DNA of 64,000 nt from Candidatus Megaera endosymbiont of Mesostigma viride. Its GTDB lineage: Bacteria; Pseudomonadota; Alphaproteobacteria; Rickettsiales; Rickettsiaceae. Where the stretch lies: the NCBI GenBank assembly GCA_020410825.1, contig CP084576.1:1240001-1304000 (forward strand). Direction: 5' to 3'. The position numbers were made by a program, and so were the translations under genes. This document shows positions 20,184 through 27,617 of this stretch, piece after piece (the stretch's first letter is position 1; the number at the start of each line of letters is the position of its first letter). The notes below the pieces were generated by a model. It was not told where the DNA came from and did no database searches. It saw nothing but the letters and a program-made list of their open reading frames with translations.

Positions 20184-20831
20184 ATGTCAGGTCAAATTTT
20201 GGAACTTATAATTTTTGCAGCTATTGCTTTTTTTATAATAAATAAGCTCATATCTACTTTAGGAAAAACCTCAGGTGACGATCCAGCTAAAAACAACAGC
20301 TTTTTTGGTGAGAATATAGGTAGTAAACTAAAAGACGTAACATATAGTGCTAGTACTGCAAGCATATTAAAGCCAAAATTCTTAAAAGCAAGTAAACCAA
20401 ATTTAAAAGGTGTTGTTTTAGAAGAGAATAAAGAAGCGGTTGAGAAAGGACTGCAAGAAGTGTTAGATAAAGTTCCTGCTTTTGATATTCAGCGTTTCGC
20501 TAATGGCGCAAAATTGGCTTTTCAAATGATAGTTGAATCTGCTTTGCAAAATGATGAGAAACAATTAGAAGAACTAGTAGATAAAAGGTATATTGACAGT
20601 TTTAAAACAATAGCTTCAAACTACGGTAATTTTAATTCAAATGACAATAAGCTTGAGGTTTACATATCTGACATATACTTATTTGGTAATAACATTTTCA
20701 TAAAGGTGTTATTTACCGGTAATAATATTACTGATAAAATTAAGAACTTACAGGAAGAATGGACTTTTTCTAAAAGCACTTTAAGTAGTGACCCTACCTG
20801 GTATTTAACCAATATCGATAGGCCGCAGTAG
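20184..20831 (+). CDS. Tim44/TimA-like domain protein
   Basis: The 215-residue protein has one N-terminal membrane segment (residues 4-24, ILELIIFAAIAFFIINKLI), a charged linker, and a C-terminal Tim44-like domain. That domain starts near FDIQRFANGAKLAFQMIVESALQNDEKQLEELVDKRYIDSF and ends with the conserved WTFSKSTLSSDPTWYLTNI pattern. Alphaproteobacterial members are the relatives of mitochondrial Tim44 and are thought to act at the inner membrane, perhaps in protein insertion or lipid contact. A Shine-Dalgarno (AGGTGG) precedes ATG 20184. In many alphaproteobacteria the gene lies near mltA or secB; here it is between terC and tspO. Confidence 0.88.
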   Translation: MSGQILELIIFAAIAFFIINKLISTLGKTSGDDPAKNNSFFGENIGSKLKDVTYSASTASILKPKFLKASKPNLKGVVLEENKEAVEKGLQEVLDKVPAFDIQRFANGAKLAFQMIVESALQNDEKQLEELVDKRYIDSFKTIASNYGNFNSNDNKLEVYISDIYLFGNNIFIKVLFTGNNITDKIKNLQEEWTFSKSTLSSDPTWYLTNIDRPQ

Positions 20832-20970
20832 TAAGCGGCGTCTTACAGAATAGTCTATTATCAATTTCCGTTAACAAGAAGTTTTAAGATTCTTGAATTG
20901 TGAGTTAAATAAAGCGTCAGTTACCACGAAAAAATAATAGTTCCTACTTATGACTTGGTATCTCGGGATT

Positions 20971-21444
20971 TTAAGAGCTTATCCATATTACAAAATTGAG
21001 GTAAGAAGCAAATAGTAACCATAATAAATAAACTATCATGACATATGCTATAATAGAATGCTTAGACCAGCTTTTAATTGTTATATATACGGTGATTGCT
21101 GCAATCATAAGGATATCTACCAAAGCTATGCCAGTTAAGTGCCATCCAAAAAAAATTGGAGTCCACAGCCAGTTCAGTACTAACTGTATTATAAAAAATA
21201 CCAATATGTGATTTACTTTTTGCTCTTCTCTATTTTGCCATAAAAAATGACCCACTAAGGCAAGCAAAGTATATAATATGCTCCATACTATCGGGAAAAC
21301 AACATTCGGAGGGGTTAGCGATGACTTTATAATAGTGTGATACCAATCCATATTTGAACTGGTAATACTGCCAAGACCAAATCCTATAAATTGGAACACT
21401 AAAATCCAGACAAGAGCATAGAAAGGCTTATTGGGTATAGGCAT
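20971..21444 (-). CDS. tspO: TspO/MBR-family tryptophan-rich sensory protein
   Basis: The 157-residue protein has five membrane helices and the TspO pattern: WYHTIIKSSLTPPNVVFPIVWSILYTLLALVGHFLW, LVLNWLWTPIFFGWHLTGIALVDI, and YLLWLLFASYLNFVIW at the end. TspO proteins bind porphyrins and cholesterol-like ligands and modulate stress responses; the mitochondrial homologue is the translocator protein. The exact role in an intracellular bacterium is unknown. The start MPIPNKPFY lies 66 codons before the 3' half and matches family length. It is convergent with the Tim44-domain gene. Confidence 0.93.
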   Translation of the reverse strand: MPIPNKPFYALVWILVFQFIGFGLGSITSSNMDWYHTIIKSSLTPPNVVFPIVWSILYTLLALVGHFLWQNREEQKVNHILVFFIIQLVLNWLWTPIFFGWHLTGIALVDILMIAAITVYITIKSWSKHSIIAYVMIVYLLWLLFASYLNFVIWISS

Positions 21445-21538
21445 TATAAATAGGTTTCTAATTCTGTTTTATTTTTTATGAGAAAGTTATTTTTTACAAA
21501 CGAATAAATTATTTGAGTAGCGTATCTGTAAAAACTTG

Positions 21539-21567
21539 TTGCATTAAATCATTTGTATCTATATAAA
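21539..21567 (+). promoter_or_regulatory. Likely promoter of tRNA-Glu
   Basis: TTGCAT at 21539-21544 and TATAAA at 21562-21567 are separated by 17 bases. The predicted transcript start is about 65 bases before the tRNA. The -35 box is imperfect, the spacing ideal. Confidence 0.5.
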
Positions 21568-21638
21568 GAATCTTGCTGACGCAATCTAACTACTAAATAA
21601 ATATATTTAACTCTGTGGCTATATGCGCAGTAAGTTGT

Positions 21639-21713
21639 GGCCCCTTCGTCTAGCGGTTAGGACGTTACCCTTTCACGGTGAAAACACGGGTTCGATTCCC
21701 GTAGGGGTCACCA
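21639..21713 (+). tRNA. tRNA-Glu (anticodon TTC)
   Basis: The sequence folds as a cloverleaf: acceptor GGCCCCT with AGGGGTC (one G-U pair), D-arm with AGCGGTTAGGAC, anticodon loop CTTTCAC with TTC, T-arm ACGGG-TTCGATT-CCCGT, discriminator A and an encoded CCA at 21711-21713. It reads GAA/GAG glutamate codons and also supplies the glutamyl-tRNA for haem synthesis and, where present, amidotransferase routes. It is a single gene, with a promoter-like sequence upstream and tatA 160 bp downstream. Confidence 0.97.
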
Positions 21714-21874
21714 TGTACATTCCCCAATTTTATAGCATTGGTCTTGTATACCTTAAGTATGTTAATCTCTTAAAATTATTCTAAAAAGAGGCTGATATTT
21801 TTGTAGATAAAACAAGGAATATTAGTTATTATCGCAAGAAAGATAAAAGTGTAGTTCTAATTTAGGTAAAGTTT

Positions 21875-22033
21875 ATGAGCATTGGTGCTGGTCAATTGCT
21901 AATTATTTTGGTGATTATTCTAGTGTTATTTGGGGCGGGAAAATTACCTCAGGTAATGTCTGATTTAAGTAAAGGGCTTAAGTCTTTTCGGGATGGAATG
22001 AAAGACAGTAAGGACGAAAATAATGATAAGTAA
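21875..22033 (+). CDS. tatA: Twin-arginine translocase subunit TatA
   Basis: This 52-residue protein begins [26 protein letters not shown]. It has one membrane helix, then the FG hinge and Leu-Pro of the TatA/E family, an amphipathic helix ([18 protein letters not shown]) and an acidic/charged tail ending DENNDK. TatA polymers form the pathway for folded proteins carrying twin-arginine signals across the inner membrane. The length is at the short end but normal for rickettsiae. An AGGTAA sequence precedes the ATG. It lies 18 bp before the bamD start, so tatA-bamD-recN probably form one transcript. tatB and tatC are not seen in this window. Confidence 0.93.
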   Translation: MSIGAGQLLIILVIILVLFGAGKLPQVMSDLSKGLKSFRDGMKDSKDENNDK

Positions 22034-22051
22034 TATTTGATAATTGAGTTT

Positions 22052-22795
22052 ATGGAAAATAAAAAGTTTATTTTACCTTTGTTTGGTATATTGGTTTTTT
22101 CTCTTATATCGTGTAAAAGTAAATTGAAAGATGAAGAAATAATCCCTCCGCAGGAAAGCTATGATGCCGGTGTAGTCCAACTTGAAAAAGGTGAATATAA
22201 AAAAGCAGCAGAACATTTTGAAAAGGTATTTTTTCAGCACCCTGGAAATGCAATAACTCCTCAAGCAGAATTAATGCAAGCTTACTCTTTGTATGTTGCC
22301 GGTGAGTACGACGAAGCAATTGATGTACTTGACATATTCATAAAACTACACCCAAGGCATGAAGATATAGCTTACGCTTATTATTTGAAAGCTCTCTCTA
22401 ATTACGTTCAGATTTCAAGCGTTTTATTGGATCAGTCTAGGACCAGATATGCAAAGGAAAGTTTAGAAGAACTAATGAGGCGCTTCCCTGGTACAAAGTA
22501 CGCTATTGATGCTGCTCTTAAAATAGATTTAGTAAACGACCATTTAGCAGGTAAGGAAATGTCTGTGGGGAGATACTACTTGAAAAGAAAAAACCCAATA
22601 GCAGCTATCAAAAGATTTCAAAATGTTATTGATGAATACCAAACTACTTCGCATGCAGAAGAAGCATTATATAGGCTAGTTGAGAGTAATGTAATGCTGG
22701 GTTTAAAAGACGAAGCAGAAAAATATGCTGCCGTGCTTAGTCATAATTATCCGAGCGGAAGCTGGCTTCAGAATGCGCGTAATTTATTAAAATAA
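22052..22795 (+). CDS. bamD: Outer membrane assembly lipoprotein BamD
   Basis: The protein begins MENKKFILPLFGILVFSLISCKSK, a lipoprotein signal with lipobox LISC. The mature part is a row of TPR-like helices: ESYDAGVVQLEKGEYKKAAEHFEKVFFQHPGNAITPQAELMQAYSLYVAGEYDEAI and later YYLKRKNPIAAIKRFQNVI. BamD is the essential lipoprotein of the BAM complex and works with BamA to fold outer membrane barrels such as the autotransporter encoded at 17589. I start at ATG 22052 because it gives a clean lipoprotein signal; an upstream TTG at 22037 would add five residues. It ends 9 bp before recN. Confidence 0.95.
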   Translation: MENKKFILPLFGILVFSLISCKSKLKDEEIIPPQESYDAGVVQLEKGEYKKAAEHFEKVFFQHPGNAITPQAELMQAYSLYVAGEYDEAIDVLDIFIKLHPRHEDIAYAYYLKALSNYVQISSVLLDQSRTRYAKESLEELMRRFPGTKYAIDAALKIDLVNDHLAGKEMSVGRYYLKRKNPIAAIKRFQNVIDEYQTTSHAEEALYRLVESNVMLGLKDEAEKYAAVLSHNYPSGSWLQNARNLLK

Positions 22796-22804
22796 TGCTA
22801 CCTT

Positions 22805-24448
22805 ATGCTGCAAAACCTATCAATTCAGGATTTTCTACTAATTGAGAAATTAGACCTGGATTTTGAAGATGGGTTTTGCGTTATTACCGGCCAAACCGGC
22901 GCTGGTAAGTCCATATTACTTGACGCTATTCTATTTGCTTTAGGTTCTAAGGCCAGTGGAGAGGTTGTACGTGCTAATCAAGAAAAAGCTGTAGTTGTTC
23001 TTACTTTTACTAGGGTAGAGCAAGCTGCTGAATATTTATCCGAGTATGATATCAATCTAGATCCAGATGATGATATAATAATAAAGAGAATTCAGTACGC
23101 TAACGGCCGTAGAAAGTTCCTTATTAATGATAATCTAGTAACTCAAAAGGTAGCCTCTGATTTATTTGATTACCTTTTAGAAATTCATGGTCAGCATAAT
23201 CATACTTTACTTCTTAAAAACTCTTCCCACTTGGAAATACTTGATCAATCTGCTGGTAATATTCAATTAAAAAAAGAAGTAATGGGTCTATATAAACTAT
23301 GGCAAGAATTACATTCTGAATTATTAACAGCTGCCGCAGAGAAGGAAGCAATTATTAAAGAAATAGATTATCTATCTCATATGTGCCAGGAGCTAAGAGC
23401 TCTTGATATTAAAGACGGGGAAGAAGAAGAGTTAACTGAAATTAAAAAACGTCTACAAACCAGAGAGAAAGAGATTAAGTTGATAGAATCTATTTTAAAT
23501 GATGTAGAAGCAAGTAATATAGTACAAATTATAGCTAAAGCTCAAAGAAATATAAGTAAATCAGACAATATTGAAATATATAGTAACGTAAATATCTCCC
23601 TGGAAGAAATATATAATAAAGTAGAAGAGGCGAAATCAGCTTTAACTAATATTTTACACAGTTTTGATTTATCAGAGCATTCGCTGCCAGAAATAGAAGA
23701 CAGAATATATGCCATTAGATCTATCGCTAGAAAACATGGATATGCAGTAAGTGAATTAGGCAACTTTATGCAACAGAGCAGCCAGAGACTTATAGCACTT
23801 GAGCAGAAGATTAAAAATAGCGCAGAGCTAAACGATAAAGTGCTCACTGTTAAACAGGAGTATTTGCATAAAGCACAATTACTATCTGAAAATAGGCGAA
23901 TAGCTGCCCGAGGGCTTGAGAAAAAAACTACGGACGAGTTGTCGATGCTTGATATGAAAAAAGCACTATTTGTTATTGAAATTAATTCAGAAGAAAAGAA
24001 TGCGGGAATTAACGGCATAGATGAAGTAAGGTTTCTTGCTTCAACCAACCCGGGTATGCCAAAAGCTCCCATTGATAAAATAGCTTCTGGGGGTGAATTG
24101 TCAAGATTCATGCTTGCCTTTAGAACTGCATTATTTGATAAAGCTACCAAAAAAACTATTATTTTTGATGAGGTGGATGTGGGAGTTAGCGGTAGTGTTG
24201 CTGATTCTGTAGGAGAGAGACTAAAAACTTTAAGCACGGTTGCACAAGTTATAGTAATTACCCATCAGCCGCAAGTTGCTGGTAAAGCCAATCAGCATAT
24301 TTTAGTGGAAAAAACTCAAACGATCGCAAATACTTCAGTGACTGCTCGCTCTCTGGATCTGGAAGAAAGACCACACGAACTAGCTAGAATGATTTCCGGT
24401 AAAGAAATAACTGCTAATTCACTTGCCGCTGCTAAAGAACTAATGTAA
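22805..24448 (+). CDS. recN: DNA repair protein RecN
   Basis: The 547-residue SMC-like ATPase has Walker A GQTGAGKSILLDAILFALG at residues 29-47, then EIHGQHNHTLLL, the central coiled coil (about 150-370), a signature motif KIASGGELSRFMLAFR, and Walker B TIIFDEVDVGVSGSVA with the D-loop. The C-terminal H-loop is VIVITHQPQVAGKANQHILVEK. RecN gathers DNA ends during double-strand break repair, partly with RecA. It follows bamD by 9 bp, as in many alphaproteobacteria where recN is downstream of the division/BamD genes. The end shows no truncation. Confidence 0.97.
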   Translation: MLQNLSIQDFLLIEKLDLDFEDGFCVITGQTGAGKSILLDAILFALGSKASGEVVRANQEKAVVVLTFTRVEQAAEYLSEYDINLDPDDDIIIKRIQYANGRRKFLINDNLVTQKVASDLFDYLLEIHGQHNHTLLLKNSSHLEILDQSAGNIQLKKEVMGLYKLWQELHSELLTAAAEKEAIIKEIDYLSHMCQELRALDIKDGEEEELTEIKKRLQTREKEIKLIESILNDVEASNIVQIIAKAQRNISKSDNIEIYSNVNISLEEIYNKVEEAKSALTNILHSFDLSEHSLPEIEDRIYAIRSIARKHGYAVSELGNFMQQSSQRLIALEQKIKNSAELNDKVLTVKQEYLHKAQLLSENRRIAARGLEKKTTDELSMLDMKKALFVIEINSEEKNAGINGIDEVRFLASTNPGMPKAPIDKIASGGELSRFMLAFRTALFDKATKKTIIFDEVDVGVSGSVADSVGERLKTLSTVAQVIVITHQPQVAGKANQHILVEKTQTIANTSVTARSLDLEERPHELARMISGKEITANSLAAAKELM

Positions 24449-24615
24449 AGCCAATTAAAAAACTGTATACAGATAACCGGAGGTGCTGTAGTTTTAACTA
24501 TTATCTGTAAAAGTAAAGACTTAATCTGACAGTTAAGGATTGTTGGGTACGAAAATATTAGATAGCATCGTACCCGGCAATAATTTTAACAACCTCAAAA
24601 AAAGGAGACTGTCAG

Positions 24616-25689
24616 ATGACAATATATCAAGGAAAAATCATAAAGCCAAGAGTTGGTTTATTACAATTTGCAGAACATTAGGGAATGTATCCCAAGCGTG
24701 CAAAGTCATGGGCTATAGTAGAGATACATTTTATCGCTACAAAGAACTCTACGACCAAGGTGGAGAAGAAGCCCTGTTTGAGATGAATCGTAAAAAACCT
24801 TGCCTGAAGAATCGTGTGCCTGCTAATGTGGAAGATGCTGTAATTAATATGGCTGTGGACTTTCCGACTTACGGGCATGAAAGAGCCGCAAATGGGCTAC
24901 GGAAACGGGGTATTATCCTCTCTGGAGGTGGCGTAAGGTCTATGGTTACGTAACGATTTAGAGAACTTTAAAAAACGTCTCAGGGCTTTGGAAGCCAAAG
25001 TTGCCAATGACGGTATTGTTCTCAACGATGTGTAGCTTGCTGCACTTGAAAAGGCAAAAAACAAGCGTGAGGCAACGGGTGAAATCGAAACTATGCCCTG
25101 GTTTACCTAGAGTCACAGGATACTTACTACGTGAGCAATATCAAAGGCATAGGGCGCATTTATCAACAAACTTTTGTAGATACCTATTCCAGGGTGGCTA
25201 TTTGTAAGCTCTATACTGAGAAAACGTCTATTACCGCCGCTGATCACCTTAATGCTAGGGTTATACCGTTTTTTACAAGCCATAATATCCCTTTGCTTCG
25301 TATCTTAACCGATAGAGACGCTGAATATTGCGGCAAGCCTGAAAATCATGCTTACCAATATACCTGGGCATTGAGGATGTAGACCATTCTAGAACTAAGG
25401 CAGCCCCCAAACTAATGGCATTTGTGAGCGTTTCCATAAAACCATGCAAGAAGAGTGTTATCACCTTCTATTCCGTAAAAAGTTTTATAATATTTTGGAT
25501 GAGTTACATCTAGATGTAGATACCTGGATTATTAGCTATAATAACGAAAGATCTCATTCAGGTAAGCATTGTTTTGGAAAAACTCCAATGCAAACTTTTA
25601 GAGATTCAATTTATATTGCCAAAGAAAAAAATATTGGTAATATAGAGAGAATATCAGACAACTTGCTATTAACTTATCAAGCCGCCTGA
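24616..25689 (+). pseudogene. IS481-family transposase, decayed by several frameshifts and stops
   Basis: Read across frames, the pieces make one IS481-type transposase. They are an N-terminal helix-turn-helix (CRTLGNVSQACKVMGYSRDTFYRYKE), a linker (LENFKKRLRALEAKV, with TAG at about 25033), and the catalytic core split into two frames. The core parts are GIGRIYQQTFVDTYSRVAI with the first Asp region, LRILTDRDAEYCGKPENH with the second Asp, and FHKTMQEECYHLLFRKKF with the Glu. The C-terminal part is SHSGKHCFGKTPMQTF. ATG 24616 has a strong AAAGGAG Shine-Dalgarno, but a one-base shift within the first few codons already puts it out of frame. I see no clear terminal repeats, so the element's ends are not drawn. 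Confidence 0.85.
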
Positions 25690-25714
25690 TTTTTTTCAAG
25701 TCGTAACTAGTACA

Positions 25715-25879
25715 CTAAATTGGATGTAACGCTTCTTTTATTCTTCTGGTTTTAACCAATGCCCTGTATCTCTCAAGAGCATTATGTAAATCCTGGTTTA
25801 TTTCCCGCTGGATTTCTTCGTCTTTTGTTTTGCGTGGTTTTGTCTTCACTGGTTTATAGTTGTATCGACCAGAAATCAT
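25715..25879 (-). CDS. Short hypothetical protein or fragment
   Basis: An open frame of 54 codons from ATG 25879 encodes a basic, mostly helical peptide (KTKPRKTKDEEIQREINQDLHNALERYRALVKTRRIKEAL). I do not recognise it. It lies between two decayed transposase genes, and the 280 bases upstream hold no gene, so it may be the remnant of a transposase or a regulator. No clear Shine-Dalgarno is present. Confidence 0.3.
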   Translation of the reverse strand: MISGRYNYKPVKTKPRKTKDEEIQREINQDLHNALERYRALVKTRRIKEALHPI

Positions 25880-26177
25880 AAATACAAATTCTAGCAATGA
25901 AGAAAAATTTTATCCGAAGTTTTTACGTTTAGTAACTTTAATTAGAAATAAATTTTGCAGTCCATAGAATCTACAGTACAGTTTGTATAAGTTGTTAAAC
26001 GGGCAAAGATGAAGAAGCAGTTGTAATATAGGGTAATGCCTCTATTTGCAACAGAGCCTTCAATATCTTCTTAGCTATACTCCTTGATTTTTTCTTTCTT
26101 TCCCTACAATTAAGTATTTGTTGGTTGTGTAAATATAGAGCCATATCCTATCCTAGAAATTTACATACTTATTTAAC

Positions 26178-27162
26178 ACCAGTTTCGCATTAGAAAGTTA
26201 AAAATTTTGCAAGTGCAAAAGGGATTTGATAGATGGTTTATTGTCTGATAATTGATAGCTGATGAGGGCAGCAACCATATGAACAAAAGCATTTGTAACC
26301 GATCTATGTCTTGAATGCTCAAATTTGCCTAGCAATTTGATTTTGCCGAAGACTGATTCTATTAATGCTCGTTTGAGTAATAATATTTTATCAATCAAAG
26401 ACATAAACTTATTTTTCATATTTTTCTTCACTTTGGTGATTATAAAGATTCCTTGTTCTAAAAGCTCTCTGAATAATTCTTGAGAGATATAGCCTCTATC
26501 GCCAAAAACCTTGCCAAACAAACCTTTAATCATAAGCTTTAATTGCGCTCTATCATCTTTATTACCGGAGCTAAACGATGCTTTGATTATGCCGCCTCTT
26601 TGATTGATCAATAAATGCAATTTTAAGCCGTAAAATCAACCTTTTGTCGTCTTGCTACGCACTGCAATTCCTGCAAAAACTCTGTGCATAGAAATACGAT
26701 AACGTTTACACACCTCAAGGCTACTTGAGTCAATAAAAGATATGCCGTCGCATTTATCCATAATAGAGTTGAGCATTAACACTAACAGTGGTAGATATGA
26801 GCTGATTAGTTTGATGAATTGGCAGTAACTAACTCCCCTAAAATCCCGCTGGTGATAAATCCAGATTTGCTTTAGATAGTAGTTTTTAAAACAGTCATAG
26901 GATGATTGCCAATATCCTATGATTATTGTTATAATCTCGCTTCTATTAAGCCTGCCCTGACAGCCTGTTTTATTATTGTTATTTGCAATCAAACCTGTCT
27001 TGTTATCTAATTCTTTTAAAAAGTCATCGACGTGGCAATATATTTCTGTAAAATCCATTTTCATAGGTTATTTCTGTTATTTTGTAAAATGAAGTAACCT
27101 ATAACCTACTTGTTTACTGCTGTACACCTAACTTTCTAATGCGAAACTCGCGTTTATTAGGT
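26178..27162 (-). mobile_element. IS982-family insertion sequence, copy 2
   Basis: It is the same element as at 1731-2716, same orientation, one base shorter (no extra C). It has ACC/GGT ends and the same 20-bp near-terminal inverted repeats. Its right flank continues immediately into the C-terminal codons of the IS5-type transposase, whose first part ends at the left flank of copy 1. Copies 1 and 2 thus bracket about 23.5 kb of mostly core genes as direct repeats. Confidence 0.87.
26198..27064 (-). pseudogene. IS982-family transposase with a single in-frame TGA
   Basis: The frame runs from ATG 27064 for 288 codons and is interrupted only by TGA at 26636-26638, at the conserved Trp of KGWFYG. 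The DDE residues are those described for copy 1 (IDSSS, FGDRGYIS, IESVFGK). The N-terminal frame is intact here. The shared TGA with copy 1 shows that both copies derive from one already-inactive sequence, or that one was overwritten by the other. Confidence 0.85.
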
Positions 27163-27279
27163 CATCTAAAGAATTTTGGCCGTATGGGTAGAAACTATCT
27201 TAAGGGAATAATTGGGGATATCGTTAATCCCCTGACCTCTGCTGTGGATTGGATTTACGTAGGTTTGCAAATACTCTAA
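27163..27279 (+). pseudogene. Detached C-terminal end of the IS5-type transposase
   Basis: The 38 codons read HLKNFGRMGRNYLKG, then IIGDIVNPLTSAVDW and YVGLQIL before TAA. This is the usual C-terminal tail of the transposase whose upstream part ends KRRSAIELII at 1728; in intact relatives the two parts are joined as IEPIIGHLK. The tail is too short to be a gene alone, and an IS982 copy replaces its upstream sequence. Confidence 0.8.
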
Positions 27280-27482
27280 AAGGATTCTCTACATAATAAT
27301 CTATCCATAAGTTAAGTTTTAAAAATTTCAGCAATACTGGCAGATGCCTAATGGTGAAACATAAGTAAAATCAGAGAACTTAACAAATTTTTACTAAAAT
27401 TTTGTATCTTTAACAAAAATGCGTATCAAAAAAACGAAGACGCGATGAGCAGGTTTATAAATTCCTAAAATTGTATTAGAAA

Positions 27483-27496
27483 TTTAGAGTTTTGAC
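27483..27496. repeat. Candidate right terminal inverted repeat of the IS5-type element
   Basis: TTTAGAGTTTTGAC is the exact reverse complement of 440-453. It lies 204 bp after the stop of the transposase tail. The region 27280-27617 otherwise holds no gene. Confidence 0.45.
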
Positions 27497-27617
27497 GTAG
27501 AGACAAGTTAAATTCTAAAAGCAAGAAACGTGATTATAAAATATAGTAACTGAAACTATGGGTTAATTCACCTCAGATTACTATATTTCTCTAAACAGAC
27601 AGCCATTAACTATTTTT

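Noticed and set aside
23542-24237. A 231-codon minus-strand frame opposite recN
   Set aside because: Ser-rich shadow of the recN coding sequence; the recN frame carries all family motifs.
26030-26175. Possible remnant of another transposase before IS982 copy 2
   Set aside because: A short open stretch reads basic and helical but no family motif could be assigned.
1731-27162. The 23.5 kb block as a composite transposon that moves as a unit
   Set aside because: Both flanking transposases carry a stop and the block contains ftsK, murein genes, bamD and recN, which are not typical cargo. Recombination between IS copies explains the layout better.
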